The position numbers and the translations under genes were made by a program. A stretch of DNA of 64,000 nt, taken from the NCBI RefSeq assembly GCF_900114535.1, contig NZ_FOTK01000017.1, positions 62,001 to 126,000 of the forward strand. Reading direction: 5' to 3'. The DNA comes from Methylobacterium pseudosasicola. Lineage in GTDB: Bacteria; Pseudomonadota; Alphaproteobacteria; Rhizobiales; Beijerinckiaceae. The stretch's first letter is position 1; every line of letters starts with the position of its first letter. Shown one piece after another: positions 22,389 through 33,522 of the stretch. The notes under the pieces were generated by a model. The model ran no database searches, was not told the DNA's origin, and was given only the letters and a program-made list of their open reading frames with translations.

Positions 22389-24190
22389 GAGCGGGGCTCC
22401 GTCAGGAACAGGCCGGTCCAGGACGGCAGGTCCCGTCCGGTCTTATCAGGGGCGTTGGTCCAGACCACCCGGGCACCGCCCGGATCCACCGCGAAGGCCG
22501 CGTCGCCGACATTGGCAACGAACCGCAGGGTGCCGGCGCCGAACCGCCAAGTGCAATCGACCACGTCGGATCGCGGCAGGGTCGCGGCGGCGCCCTGGTA
22601 GCCGGACTTCGCCAGCGGCACGACCACGTCCCGGCGAAGGCCGAGGAGCCGCGTCGTCTCGGCCAGCACCTCCCGGTGCGGCGCGCGCTCGCGCTCGGAC
22701 CAGTCGAGCTTCGAGGCCTCGAAGGTCTCGCGCTCGGTGGGATCCGGGATCTTCGAGGTGTCGTCGGCGAAGGCCGCAAAACTCTTGAACTCCCGGCGGC
22801 GGCCGTCGCGCACCGCCTTGTTCAATTCCTCATCCGGGGCGAAGTCGACGAAGAACAGGAACGGCGTCGAAGCCGACCATTCCTCGCCCATCCAGAGCAT
22901 CGGGATCTGCGGCGCCAGCAGAAAACCGGCCCGGGCGAGATCGAGCTTTTTGGGATCCGCCAGATGGCTCAGCCGCTCGCCGAGCGCCCGGTTGCCGACC
23001 TGGTCGTGGTTCTGCAGGAAGGTCACGAAGGAAGAGGGCGGCAGGTGGCCCGAGGGCTCGCCGCGCGGATGGTTGTCCAGCGTCGAGAACGGCTCGCCCT
23101 GATACGCGAAGCCCTCCGCCAGGCAGCGGGCTAAGTGTTCGACTGGTTTGTCGGCAAAGCTTTGATAATAGCCGGCCTCCTCGCCGGTGAGCAGCACGTG
23201 CCAGCAATGGTGCAGGTCGTCGGCCCATTGCGCGTCATGCATCTTCGGCCGCCCGGCGGCGTCGCGCTCCAGCCAGCGCGCCTGGTTGGCCTCGTTCTCC
23301 AGCATCAGGTGGATCTGCCGGTCCGGAAAGGTCTGCCGGACCGTCTCGCCGAGCTCGGCCAGGAAGTGGCGGGGTGAATCGTCGAGGATCGCGTGGACGG
23401 CGTCGAAGCGCAGGCCGTCGAAATGGTATTCCTCCAGCCAGTACAGGGTGTTCTGGATGAAGAACTGCCGCACGGTGGCGCCGCTCTCCTTGCCGTCGAA
23501 ATTGATGCCCGCGCCCCACGGCGTCTGGTGACGCTCGGTGAAGAAGGTCTTGGCGTAGGCGTGGAGGTAATTCCCGGCCGGCCCGAAATGGTTGTAGACC
23601 GCGTCGAGATAGACCATCAGCCCGAGCTCGTGGGCGGCGTCGATCAGGCGCTTGAGGTCGTCCGGGCGGCCATAGGCGCCGTCGGGGGCGTAGGGCAGGA
23701 CGCCGTCATAGCCCCAGTTGCGCGAGCCCTTGAAGTCGGCGAGCGGCAGCAGCTCGATCGCGGTGACGCCGAGCGCCTTGAGATCGGGCAGGCGCGCCTG
23801 CAGGCCGGCATAGGTGCCCTCCGGGGTCGCGGTGCCGACATGGCACTCGTAGATCACCGCCTCCTCGAACGGCCGCCCGGTCCAGGCCTCGTCGGACCAC
23901 GCGAAGGCGCGGGCATCGACCACCTCGCTCAGGCCCGAAACGTCGTCCGGCTGGAAGCGCGAGGCGGGGTCCGGCACCACGAGGTCGCCGTCGATCCGGA
24001 AGCCGTAGCGGGCGCCGGGCTTCACCCCGGGCAGGGCGGTGCGCCGCCAGCCGCCGCCGGATTCGGGCAGCGGATGGGCGATGCCGTCGACGACGAGCTC
24101 GACGCTCTTGGCGGTCGGCGCCCAGAGGGCGAAGCGCACGCCGCCCTCCACCATCTCGGCTCCGAAATCCATGCTGTGGGCGCGCCGCAT
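22385..24190 (-). CDS. treZ: Maltooligosyltrehalose trehalohydrolase
   Basis: 601 residues, the usual TreZ length. It releases free trehalose from maltooligosyltrehalose made by TreY. An N-terminal CBM48-like module (GGVRFALWAPTAKSVELVVDG) leads into a GH13 domain with YECHVGTATPEGTYAGL, SRNWGYDGVLPYAPDGAYG and the catalytic blocks FDGLRFDAVHAI, HLMLENEANQARWL and FLQNHDQVGNRALGERL. The pair TreY/TreZ is complete here, giving trehalose from glycogen. The start at 24190 is the first ATG; an internal ATG at 24172 (MDFGAEM) is possible. The 3' end overlaps malQ-treY by four bases. Confidence 0.95.
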   Translation of the reverse strand: MRRAHSMDFGAEMVEGGVRFALWAPTAKSVELVVDGIAHPLPESGGGWRRTALPGVKPGARYGFRIDGDLVVPDPASRFQPDDVSGLSEVVDARAFAWSDEAWTGRPFEEAVIYECHVGTATPEGTYAGLQARLPDLKALGVTAIELLPLADFKGSRNWGYDGVLPYAPDGAYGRPDDLKRLIDAAHELGLMVYLDAVYNHFGPAGNYLHAYAKTFFTERHQTPWGAGINFDGKESGATVRQFFIQNTLYWLEEYHFDGLRFDAVHAILDDSPRHFLAELGETVRQTFPDRQIHLMLENEANQARWLERDAAGRPKMHDAQWADDLHHCWHVLLTGEEAGYYQSFADKPVEHLARCLAEGFAYQGEPFSTLDNHPRGEPSGHLPPSSFVTFLQNHDQVGNRALGERLSHLADPKKLDLARAGFLLAPQIPMLWMGEEWSASTPFLFFVDFAPDEELNKAVRDGRRREFKSFAAFADDTSKIPDPTERETFEASKLDWSERERAPHREVLAETTRLLGLRRDVVVPLAKSGYQGAAATLPRSDVVDCTWRFGAGTLRFVANVGDAAFAVDPGGARVVWTNAPDKTGRDLPSWTGLFLTEPRS

Positions 24191-24364
24191 CGGGCCACAA
24201 TCCTCGTCGTTGGCCGTGCGCCCTGGGGGACAAGCGCGGCAGGGCTCGTTGTCGTGGGAGAAGGCCCCGGGTTCGATCCGGTTCCCGCAGCGCAGCCATG
24301 GCGGCGTGATGAGACGACAACCGTGCGAAAAATGGCGCGGGGGTCGAGGTGATCGCCGATCGAA

Positions 24365-24925
24365 TCAGGTTCGATAGAACAGGACTTGGCCGTCCGGGCG
24401 AATCTGCAGCAGCGCGTCGAAGTCCCGCAGATTGCGCGTCAGCACGCAGAAGCCGAGCTTGAGCGCCTGCAGGAACAGGACACAATCATGGAGTGCGCCC
24501 ATGCGGTCGTCCTTTGCATAGCCCTGGATCCGGCAGAGCATGCCCGCATAGACGGCGGCGCTTCCCAGGATCTCGGCGTCGGGCGTGAAGATCCGGTGCG
24601 CCGGCATGGCGTCGATCGCGGTTCCGATCGCCGCGACGGCCTGGGCGCTGCGAGGGTCCCTGGGATCGAGGACCCCCACCGTGTGCATCAACTCCTGGAT
24701 GGCCACGGTGCTGTGGTTCACGATCCGGATGCCGAGGAGGTCTTCGACCAGGGGCGGTGCCCTCCCCTGCATCTGGTCGATGTAGACGCAGGTATCGAGC
24801 AAAAGCGGGCGCCCCGCCTGCGCCTGCGCGTCCAGGAAGGGCAAAGCGGTATCGTCCCGGCGCTGCAACGCCGTCTTCGGTCCCTGCCGACGCAGCCGTT
24901 CCGCGGCCTTGAAGGTGAAGACCAC
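24365..24925 (-). CDS. PIN-domain toxin, VapC-like
   Basis: 186 residues, longer than a typical VapC (about 130). The PIN acidic residues can be placed: Asp in LLLDTCVYID, Glu in VAIQELMHTV, Asp in MGALHDCVLFLQAL and Asp in VLTRNLRDFDALLQI. PIN toxins cleave RNA using these residues with metal ions. The N-terminal ~40 residues (FKAAERLRRQGPKTALQRRDD) are an extra basic stretch. The GTG start lies three bases after the stop codon of the upstream small gene, the usual antitoxin-toxin spacing. It is inserted between glgX and treZ, which otherwise belong to the sugar locus. Confidence 0.75.
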   Translation of the reverse strand: MVFTFKAAERLRRQGPKTALQRRDDTALPFLDAQAQAGRPLLLDTCVYIDQMQGRAPPLVEDLLGIRIVNHSTVAIQELMHTVGVLDPRDPRSAQAVAAIGTAIDAMPAHRIFTPDAEILGSAAVYAGMLCRIQGYAKDDRMGALHDCVLFLQALKLGFCVLTRNLRDFDALLQIRPDGQVLFYRT

Positions 24926-24928
24926 GCG

Positions 24929-25228
24929 CTAGAAGCTCAGGTCGAGTTCCGGGTCGACCGATGCCCGCAGCGTGCGGAATACGTCCGCGAAGCCATCCTC
25001 AATGGCGATGTTGGCGAGCGCGAACTCGATCAGCGCGGTATCGGAGTGAAGCCCAGTCCGGGCCTTGGCGCGTTCGATCAATTCGGGCGCGACGCGTCCA
25101 GAGATCCGGCTAGCCTTGCCCCGGGTCAGGCCGCTTGCCTGCGCGCGGGCCATGACGGCGGTGACGGAAGGGGCCAGGGATGTCTCAATCCCTGAGGCCT
25201 GCCTCGGCTGCGAACGATCTCCAGCCAT
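24929..25228 (-). CDS. Putative antitoxin partner of the PIN protein
   Basis: 99 residues from ATG 25228, which has GGAG seven bases upstream; the longer frame to 25348 lacks support. The C-terminal half (ISGRVAPELIERAKARTGLHSDTALIEFALANIAIED) reads like a short ribbon-helix-helix or VapB-type DNA-binding segment followed by an acidic tail ending DPELDLSF, which could occupy the toxin's active site. The N-terminal part is low-complexity. Antitoxin function is inferred from size, the three-base gap to the PIN gene, and this architecture, not from a recognised family signature. Confidence 0.62.
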   Translation of the reverse strand: MAGDRSQPRQASGIETSLAPSVTAVMARAQASGLTRGKASRISGRVAPELIERAKARTGLHSDTALIEFALANIAIEDGFADVFRTLRASVDPELDLSF

Positions 25229-25329
25229 GGCGATGCTCCGACGATGTTCAACAAATCGTATGATCAGGCAACATAACGCGCCGGACCCCCCGAGCGCAAT
25301 CATCTCATCTCGCTTCGACCGGCGCGCTC

Positions 25330-27450
<2,121 letters not shown>

Positions 27451-27570
27451 GGGCAGGGTCCGGTTTTTTGGGAGTTGGGGCGATGGGCGTGCCGGTGGCG
27501 GCGGGCGAGATTGACCACCGGGCCCGGCAAGGCGCTTGGAACAACGTCGTCGGCCGGATGCGGCTCGGGT

Positions 27571-27666
27571 CCCCTCTCCCGTGCGGAAGTGGGACAGGGT
27601 GAGGGGCGTCCCGTATCCGGAAAGACCGGGTCCCTCACCCCAACCCTCTCCCGCACGGGAGAGGGG
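27571..27666. repeat. Imperfect inverted repeat (35-base arms) upstream of glgX
   Basis: The arms at 27571-27605 (starting cccctctcccgtgcgg) and 27632-27666 (ending cccgcacgggagagggg) are complementary with a few mismatches around a 26-base spacer. Sequences of the type 'cctctcccgcacgggagagg' are common scattered intergenic elements in related genomes (recalled). It lies between the otsA stop and the glgX start, so it could end the otsA transcript. Confidence 0.7.
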
Positions 27667-27735
27667 GCGCGGCGCGGCCTGCGAGGGCGCCTCAAAGCTG
27701 TATCGACATGGTCGGTGCCAGCGAGAAAGAACCGG

Positions 27736-29157
27736 CTACTCGGCAGCCGCGGCGGCCGTTGGAGGCTCGCGTTCCATCGTGCGGAAATTCTCCAGCTCCG
27801 ACAGGAAGTTGCGCGCCCACCAATCTACGTCCTCGCGGGTCATGCGCTCGACCATCGGCTTCCAGCGCGCGAGCCGCTCGGCCTTCGGCATGTACAGGGC
27901 GGAGCGGATCGCCTCGGCGACCTCGAACCGGTCGTAGGGGTTGATCAGCAGCGCTTCCGGCATCTGCCGGGCCGAACCGGCGAATTTCGACAGGACCAGA
28001 ACGCCGGGATCGTCCTCGCTCTGCGCGACCACGTATTCCTTGGCGACGAGGTTCATGCCGTCGCGCATCGGCGTGACCAGGCCGACCCGGGCCGCCCGAT
28101 AGAGGCCGGCCAGGACCGGGCGTGGATACGCCTTGGTGATGTACTGGATCGGCGTCCAGGCCGGGTCGCCGAGCGAGCCGTTGATCTCGCCGACCTTCTC
28201 GTTCACGTCCCGGGCGAGCTGCTCGTATTCCGGCACCTCGCTGCGGGATTTCGGGGTGATCTGGATGTAGGTGACGTTGCCGCGCTGGTCGGGATTGGAG
28301 GCGAAGAAGCTCTCCACCGCCTCCATCCGCTCGGACACGCCCTTGGAATAGTCCAGCCGGTCGACGCCGATCAGCAGCTTGCGGGTGCGCAGGCCCGCGA
28401 TGGTCTCGCGCACCACCTTGTTGGCATTGGCCTTGTCGGCGGCCTCCTTGAAGCCGGCGACGTCGATGCCGATCGGGAAGGCGCGGATCCGGGTCCGGCG
28501 CCCGTCAACCATCAGCGAGCCGCCGCCGAGCGGGATCGCCCGCTGGGTGTCGACCAGGTTGCGCTGGAGGTTCTGTACGTCGGCCTCAGTCTGCAGGCCG
28601 ATCAGGTCGTAATCGACGATGGCGCGCAGCAGCTCGGTGCTCGCCGGCAGCGAGTTGAACACGTCGGCGGCGGGCCAGGGGATGTGGTGGAAATAGCCGA
28701 TCGGGTTGTCGAGCCCGAGGCCGCGCAATTCGGCCGCCAGCGGCAGCAGGTGGTAATCGTGCACCCAGATGATGTCGTCGGGCTCGACCAACTTGGCGAG
28801 CGCCCGAGCGAAGGTGCGGTTGACGCGGCTGTAGCCGGCATAATCCGAGCGCGAGAAGGCGCCCAGGCCCAGCCGGTAATGCATGATCGGCCACAGGGCC
28901 CGATTCGCAAAGCCGGCGTAATATTCCAGGTGGTCCTGCGGCGAGAGGTCGACCACGGCGTACTGGACCCGGCCGCGGTCGATCAGGGTCGGCTCCTCGG
29001 AGGGCTCCTCCGTGATGTTGCCGCTCCAGCCGAACCACAGCCCCTCGTAGGCGGTGAACGCCTCCTTCACGGCAACGGCGAGGCCGCCCGCCGCAACCGC
29101 CTTGCCGCCATCCTCCGGGATGGCGACGCGGTTCGATACGATCACAAGGCGTGCCAC
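27736..29157 (-). CDS. otsA: Trehalose-6-phosphate synthase
   Basis: 473 residues from the GTG at 29157, which gives the family N-terminus [18 protein letters not shown] lies about ten bases upstream. The frame stays open to 29277 but the extra 40 residues are not OtsA-like. GT20 blocks are clear: [69 protein letters not shown] and [13 protein letters not shown]. It makes trehalose 6-phosphate from UDP-glucose and glucose 6-phosphate. No trehalose-6-phosphate phosphatase (otsB) is visible in the window, so the second step must be encoded elsewhere. Confidence 0.94.
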   Translation of the reverse strand: MARLVIVSNRVAIPEDGGKAVAAGGLAVAVKEAFTAYEGLWFGWSGNITEEPSEEPTLIDRGRVQYAVVDLSPQDHLEYYAGFANRALWPIMHYRLGLGAFSRSDYAGYSRVNRTFARALAKLVEPDDIIWVHDYHLLPLAAELRGLGLDNPIGYFHHIPWPAADVFNSLPASTELLRAIVDYDLIGLQTEADVQNLQRNLVDTQRAIPLGGGSLMVDGRRTRIRAFPIGIDVAGFKEAADKANANKVVRETIAGLRTRKLLIGVDRLDYSKGVSERMEAVESFFASNPDQRGNVTYIQITPKSRSEVPEYEQLARDVNEKVGEINGSLGDPAWTPIQYITKAYPRPVLAGLYRAARVGLVTPMRDGMNLVAKEYVVAQSEDDPGVLVLSKFAGSARQMPEALLINPYDRFEVAEAIRSALYMPKAERLARWKPMVERMTREDVDWWARNFLSELENFRTMEREPPTAAAAAE

Positions 29158-29636
29158 GCGGGTCGGCTCCGGATCATGGGCGCGGGTCAGGCCGAGAACC
29201 TGGCCGCGCCTGCATCGGGACTTCTGTGTAGCAGAACGCGCGGAGACCCTGCGCGATCCTTTGTTGAGGCAACCCAAGCGTGAAGCCGGGCGCGGGTCAA
29301 GTCGAGCACGCCGCCGCGCCGGACAGGATCGCCGCCCTGTCCGGTGCTTGAGGCGCAGTCTGGCTCCGCTCTGACTCCTCTGCGGCCAGCCTTCGCAGGC
29401 GCTGCGCAGCGAAGCGCGCGCCGTGCTGAAGGGCGGCCGAAGGGGTGCCGTTGTGCAAGCTCGGCGGTTCTGCCAGACCGCGCCTGAACGCCGGCTGAGC
29501 GAGGGTCGATGAGTCGCGCGGACCGGTCTGCCGGACAGACCGGAACCGGTGAGAGCCCAGCCGGTTACTCAGCCATCGCGGGGGCCGCGGTCGCCGCGAG
29601 CGACGCCGTCCCCGCGCCGCGAGGAGTGCTTTCGAG
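29158..29636. other. Divergent intergenic region, otsA / envelope-stress genes
   Basis: No convincing gene. Two dyads stand out: 29319-29344 (ccggacagg / cctgtccgg) and 29523-29543 (ccggtctg / cagaccgg). Either could be a hairpin or an operator in this divergent promoter region. Confidence 0.4.
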
Positions 29637-30158
29637 ATGGCCGGTAACGAGTTTCCGCAGGACCCGCTCAAGGATCCGCTCAAGGATTCCTTGCACGACC
29701 GGCCCGACGCCACCGCCGGCGAGCGCGCCCAGTGGCGCGCTCTCCAGGGCGACGTCGAGGGTCTGGCCGACGAGGCCGCCGAGCGCGGCCGCGGGCTGAT
29801 CGACGCGGCGCGGCTCCAGGCCCAGGATTACGTCGAGCGCCGCAAGAGCGACGCGGCGCAATCGGTCCACGATCTCGCGCAGACGATTCGCAATTCCGGC
29901 CGCGATCTCGGCGACAAGCCACATGTGCGCGCCTTCTTCGACAGCGCCGCCGATGGCCTGGAGCAGCTCGGCTCCTCGATCGAGCGGCGCAGCCTCGGCG
30001 ACTTCTACGGCGAGGCCGAGGCCTTCGCCCGGCGCGCGCCGGTGGCGGTGGCGGTCGGCACCTTCGTGGCCGGCCTGATCGCCGCCCGGTTCATCAAGTC
30101 GTCGAGCCTGCCGCCGGAAGCGCCCGACGGCGATGCCCGCGACAGCTTCCGGGCCTGA
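29637..30158 (+). CDS. Small membrane-anchored protein of the YqjD/DUF883-like type
   Basis: 173 residues. A charged, mostly helical N-terminal part rich in Ala/Arg/Glu/Asp (DEAAERGRGLIDAARLQAQDYVERRK) is followed by one hydrophobic C-terminal segment at about residues 133-152 (APVAVAVGTFVAGLIAARFI) with small-residue spacing. This layout matches ElaB/YqjD-like inner-membrane proteins, called 'nutrient deprivation-induced' in some relatives; the function is not established. Near the N-terminus is a short DPLKD repeat. It opens a four-gene plus-strand group with the next genes at gaps of 2, -4 and 77 bp. Confidence 0.6.
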   Translation: MAGNEFPQDPLKDPLKDSLHDRPDATAGERAQWRALQGDVEGLADEAAERGRGLIDAARLQAQDYVERRKSDAAQSVHDLAQTIRNSGRDLGDKPHVRAFFDSAADGLEQLGSSIERRSLGDFYGEAEAFARRAPVAVAVGTFVAGLIAARFIKSSSLPPEAPDGDARDSFRA

Positions 30159-30160
30159 CG

Positions 30161-30586
30161 ATGGCCCAGGGATCTGATCCGCGCCAAGCCGGCCCGTCCG
30201 CCGGCGCATCGAGCATCCAGAGCCTGATCGGCGATGCCCTGCGGGAGACCAACGAGCTCGCCCGCAAGGAGATTGCGCTGTTCCGCGCCGAGATGGCGGG
30301 CAATGTCCGCCAGCTCATCATCGGTCTGGCCTGCATGGTCGGCTCGGCGGTGTTCGCCGTGGTCGCCCTCTTGGTCCTGATCGGCGCCCTCGTGAAGTGG
30401 CTCGCCACGATCGTCGGCTCCGAGTGGCTGTCGGCCCTGATCGTCGGCGGCGTGCTGCTGGTCATCGCCGTCGGCATGGCCCTGTGGGCGCGCAGCGTCC
30501 TGTCCCTCTCCACCCTGGCGCCCACGCGCACGACGCGCCAAGTTCGCCAGGATGCCCAGGCCCTGTCGGAGCGCGTATCCGGATGA
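30161..30586 (+). CDS. Phage-holin-superfamily (YqjE-like) membrane protein
   Basis: 141 residues. After an amphipathic stretch (SLIGDALRETNELARKEIALFRAEM) come two strong membrane segments, at about 48-72 (RQLIIGLACMVGSAVFAVVAL) and 87-110 (LSALIVGGVLLVIAVGMALWA). This matches the Phage_holin_3_6 / YqjE type. In bacterial chromosomes these are not lysis proteins but partners of YqjD-like genes in envelope stress. The ATG at 30161 starts two bases after the previous stop, and the stop overlaps the next start (ATGA, 30583-30586), so the genes form one operon. Confidence 0.72.
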   Translation: MAQGSDPRQAGPSAGASSIQSLIGDALRETNELARKEIALFRAEMAGNVRQLIIGLACMVGSAVFAVVALLVLIGALVKWLATIVGSEWLSALIVGGVLLVIAVGMALWARSVLSLSTLAPTRTTRQVRQDAQALSERVSG

Positions 30587-30963
30587 GTTCGATGACCGAC
30601 CTCGAGAAGGAAATCGAGGCGAGCCGGGCGCGGCTCGACGACACGATCGACCGCATCCAGGGCAAGCTCTCGGTCCCGAACATCGTGGACGAGATGCTGG
30701 GCAATGCCCGGCGCACGCCCGCGCTGAGCGGCGTCTACGACGGCGCCCTGGAGGCGGTGCGCCGCAACCCCGTGCCGGTTCTGCTGATCGCCGCCGGGGT
30801 GGGGCTGCTGTTCAACCGGATGGCCCGGGATGCCGAGCGCCGCCGCACCCAGGTCTCGGCCGAGCGCGTAGCCACGCTCAACACCGGCACGGCCCGCGGC
30901 TACGACCCCGACCTCCCGACGGCGCGCCCGCCGCGCGATCCGCTCGAGAAGACCGACATCTGA
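30583..30963 (+). CDS. DUF3618-type membrane protein
   Basis: 126 residues. The N-terminal motif DLEKEIEASRARLDDTIDRIQGKLS is the hallmark of DUF3618. A single hydrophobic segment (NPVPVLLIAAGVGLLFNRM) lies near residues 66-84, and a polar tail follows. The family accompanies YqjE-like and DUF883-like genes; its biochemical role is unknown. The start at 30583 overlaps the upstream stop by four bases; an ATG nine bases later is an alternative. Confidence 0.72.
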   Translation: MSSMTDLEKEIEASRARLDDTIDRIQGKLSVPNIVDEMLGNARRTPALSGVYDGALEAVRRNPVPVLLIAAGVGLLFNRMARDAERRRTQVSAERVATLNTGTARGYDPDLPTARPPRDPLEKTDI

Positions 30964-31040
30964 CGATTCGAGCCCGGCCCGACGGCCGGGATGGGCGACG
31001 CCCCCGCGCGGCGCCGAGACGGACATTCGAGGACCCCGCC

Positions 31041-31817
31041 ATGACCGACAAGCCGACCCCGTCCAGCCTCCCCGAACAGCTCGCCGCCCAGGCCGGCATG
31101 CCGACGGGCTCGAGTGACAATAGCCTGCGGCCCGATCCGGCCGGCCACGGCGATCCGCGCCCGGCCCCCGGCGAGGCGGCGGGCGACTTCACCCTCCGCC
31201 CCGACCCGCGCGGCCTGCATGATCCGCTCCCGCCCGGCGCCGCGACCCGCCCGATCGACGCGACCGCATCCGTAAAGGACGGTGCCCAGGCGGCGGGTGA
31301 TCGCGCCGCCGACCTCGCCGGGCAGGCGCGCCAGACCGTGTCGGAATTGGCCGACGATATCGGCAATCGCCTCGGCAGCGCCGCCGACCAGGCGCGCGCC
31401 CGCGCCGCCTCGGCCTATGACGAGGCGAAGGAGCGCGCCGGCGCTCTGCACAAGCGCAACCTGCGGGCGCTCGACGACATCACCGCCCAGGGGATCGACG
31501 GGCTCCAGCGCGGCCGCAGCACGGTCGAGCGCTTCGTGGACGACAACCCGCTGCTGGTGGGCGTCGTCGGCGTCGCCGCCGGCCTCCTGCTCGGCGCGCT
31601 GCTGCCGCGGACCCGCCAGGAGGACCGCAACATCGGCCCCTGGGCCGACGAGGTGCGCGACCAGGGCCTGCGCTACGCCCGCGAGGTGACCAATATGGGC
31701 CGCGAGTTCGTCCAGACCGCCCTCGATCCGGACAATCTCAACGCGGCGGTCCGCAAGGCTACCGACTCCGACGGCCACACGCCGCCGGCGAACGAGCGGA
31801 CCGCGCATAACCTCTGA
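31041..31817 (+). CDS. DUF883/YqjD-like membrane protein with a long helical region
   Basis: 258 residues. The first ~80 are proline/aspartate-rich and contain a repeated motif (SLRPDPAGHGDP and TLRPDPRGLHDP). Residues ~85-165 are a heptad-like helical stretch (DLAGQARQTVSELADDIGNRL). One membrane segment follows at ~172-190 (LLVGVVGVAAGLLLGALLP). It resembles the first gene of the group and probably shares its envelope-stress role (inference). It ends 15 bp before a strong terminator. Confidence 0.65.
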   Translation: MTDKPTPSSLPEQLAAQAGMPTGSSDNSLRPDPAGHGDPRPAPGEAAGDFTLRPDPRGLHDPLPPGAATRPIDATASVKDGAQAAGDRAADLAGQARQTVSELADDIGNRLGSAADQARARAASAYDEAKERAGALHKRNLRALDDITAQGIDGLQRGRSTVERFVDDNPLLVGVVGVAAGLLLGALLPRTRQEDRNIGPWADEVRDQGLRYAREVTNMGREFVQTALDPDNLNAAVRKATDSDGHTPPANERTAHNL

Positions 31818-31832
31818 CGACGAAGTCCGCCT

Positions 31833-31864
31833 CCCGCCGGCCTCAAAGCCGGCGGGCGGTTTTT
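31833..31864 (+). terminator. Rho-independent terminator
   Basis: A perfect 9-bp GC stem, cccgccggc / gccggcggg, with loop ctcaaa, is followed by cgg and five T residues. It ends the four-gene membrane operon and overlaps the last codons of the facing matB gene. Confidence 0.92.
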
Positions 31865-33371
31865 ATGCCCGATACAGCCCCGCATGGGCCTCGCGGAGCA
31901 GGTTTTTTTGCACTTTGCCCATAGTATTGCGCGGCAACTCGTCCACGAACAGCACGCGCTTGGGACATTTGAACCGGGCGAGCCGCCCCTCCAGGGCCGC
32001 CAGCACGCCGGCTTCGTCCGGGGCGTTCATCCCGCCGACCACCACGGCGGTGACGGCCTCGCCGAAATCCGGGTGCGCCAACCCGATCACCGCGGATTCG
32101 ACCACGCCCGGCAGGGCGTCGATCTCGGTCTCGACCTCCTTCGGGTAGACGTTGAAGCCCCCGGAGATGATTAGGTCCTTGCCGCGCCCGACGATGTGGA
32201 CGTAGCCCCGGGTATCGACCTTGCCGAGGTCGCCGGTGATGAAGAAGCCGTCTGGCTGGAACTCGGCTTCGGTCTTCTCGGGCATGCGCCAGTAGCCCTT
32301 GAAGACGTTCGGGCCCTTCACCTCGATCATGCCGACCGCGTCCGGCCCCAGCGCCGCGCCGGTCTCGGGATCGACCACCCGCAAGGACACGCCCGGCAGG
32401 GGGAAGCCGACCGTGCCGGCGACCCGGTCCCCCGCATAGGGGTTCGAGGTACTCATGTTGGTCTCGGTCATGCCGTAGCGTTCGAGGATGGCGTGGCCGG
32501 TGCGCGCCTGCCACTCCCGATGCGTCTCGGCGAGCAGCGGCGCCGAGCCCGACACGAACAGGCGCATGCCCCTGGCCGCCTCTTGGGTGAGGCCAGGCTC
32601 CTTGAGAAGGCGCGTGTAGAAGGTCGGGACGCCCATCAGGGCGGTCGCCCGGCCCATCAGGCTCAGGATCAGCTTCGGGTCGAGGCGCGGCAGGAACAGC
32701 ATGGTGCCGCCGCTCGCCAGCACCGTGTTGGTCGCCACGAACAGGCCGTGGGTGTGGAACACCGGCAGGGCGTGGATCAGCACGTCGTCTTCGGTGAAGC
32801 GCCAGACATCCACCAGCGTCCGAGCATTCGAGGCTAGGTTGTCGTGGGTGAGCATGGCGCCCTTGGAGCGCCCGGTCGTGCCCGAGGTGTAGAGGATCGC
32901 GGCGAGATCCTCCGGGCCCCGGGGCACGTCCGTGACATCGCCGACCTGCCGGTCCGCGGCCTCGGCGGCGCTGCCGGTCCCCGCCGCGTCCAGGGTCCAG
33001 ATGGCGCGGATGCCGGAGGCAGCCTGCGCCAGGGCCTCGCGCTTTCCCGGATCGCAGACGAAGATCGTGGGCTCGGCGTCGCCCAAAAAGTACCCGATCT
33101 CCGCCGGGGTGTAGGCGGTGTTGAGCGGCAGGAACGCGGCGCCGGCCCGCACCACCCCGAGATACAGGAAGATCACCTCGGGGCTCTTCTCGACTTGGAC
33201 CGCCACCCGGTCGCCGGGCTGCACGCCGGCCGCCTGCAGGGCCGCCGCGTAGGCGCCGGAGCGCGCGATCAGGTCCGCATACGTGTAGCGGCGCCCCTCC
33301 GGCGTCTCGATCACGGTCTTGGCGGGATCCGGAACGCCGTCCCGGACCAGGGAGAAGAGATGGTTCGTCAT
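31863..33371 (-). CDS. matB: Malonyl-CoA synthetase (acyl-CoA synthetase family)
   Basis: 502 residues. It has the adenylate-forming enzyme motifs AILYTSGTTGRSKGAM (P-loop), RYGMTETNMSTSNP, FITGDLGKVDTRGYVHIVGRGKD and the catalytic lysine segment LPRNTMGKVQKN. Length and the EMTET/STSNP-type signature fit MatB, which makes malonyl-CoA from malonate, ATP and CoA. The upstream neighbour is malonyl-CoA decarboxylase on the same strand, the classic mat pairing. I chose ATG 33371 (MTNHLFSLVRDG); the open frame upstream is not family-like. Confidence 0.88.
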   Translation of the reverse strand: MTNHLFSLVRDGVPDPAKTVIETPEGRRYTYADLIARSGAYAAALQAAGVQPGDRVAVQVEKSPEVIFLYLGVVRAGAAFLPLNTAYTPAEIGYFLGDAEPTIFVCDPGKREALAQAASGIRAIWTLDAAGTGSAAEAADRQVGDVTDVPRGPEDLAAILYTSGTTGRSKGAMLTHDNLASNARTLVDVWRFTEDDVLIHALPVFHTHGLFVATNTVLASGGTMLFLPRLDPKLILSLMGRATALMGVPTFYTRLLKEPGLTQEAARGMRLFVSGSAPLLAETHREWQARTGHAILERYGMTETNMSTSNPYAGDRVAGTVGFPLPGVSLRVVDPETGAALGPDAVGMIEVKGPNVFKGYWRMPEKTEAEFQPDGFFITGDLGKVDTRGYVHIVGRGKDLIISGGFNVYPKEVETEIDALPGVVESAVIGLAHPDFGEAVTAVVVGGMNAPDEAGVLAALEGRLARFKCPKRVLFVDELPRNTMGKVQKNLLREAHAGLYRA

Positions 33372-33522
33372 CGTGAGGCTTGAGCTATCACGGGCCGCAG
33401 GGTTCAGGCAGCCATAGAACCGTTCTCGATCGCCCCGCAATCGGGGCCGACGCTCCGTCATGACGTTCACGGGCCGCCTACGCCCGAACCGGCATCCCCT
33501 TCAGGGTCGGGAAGGCTCGGCC

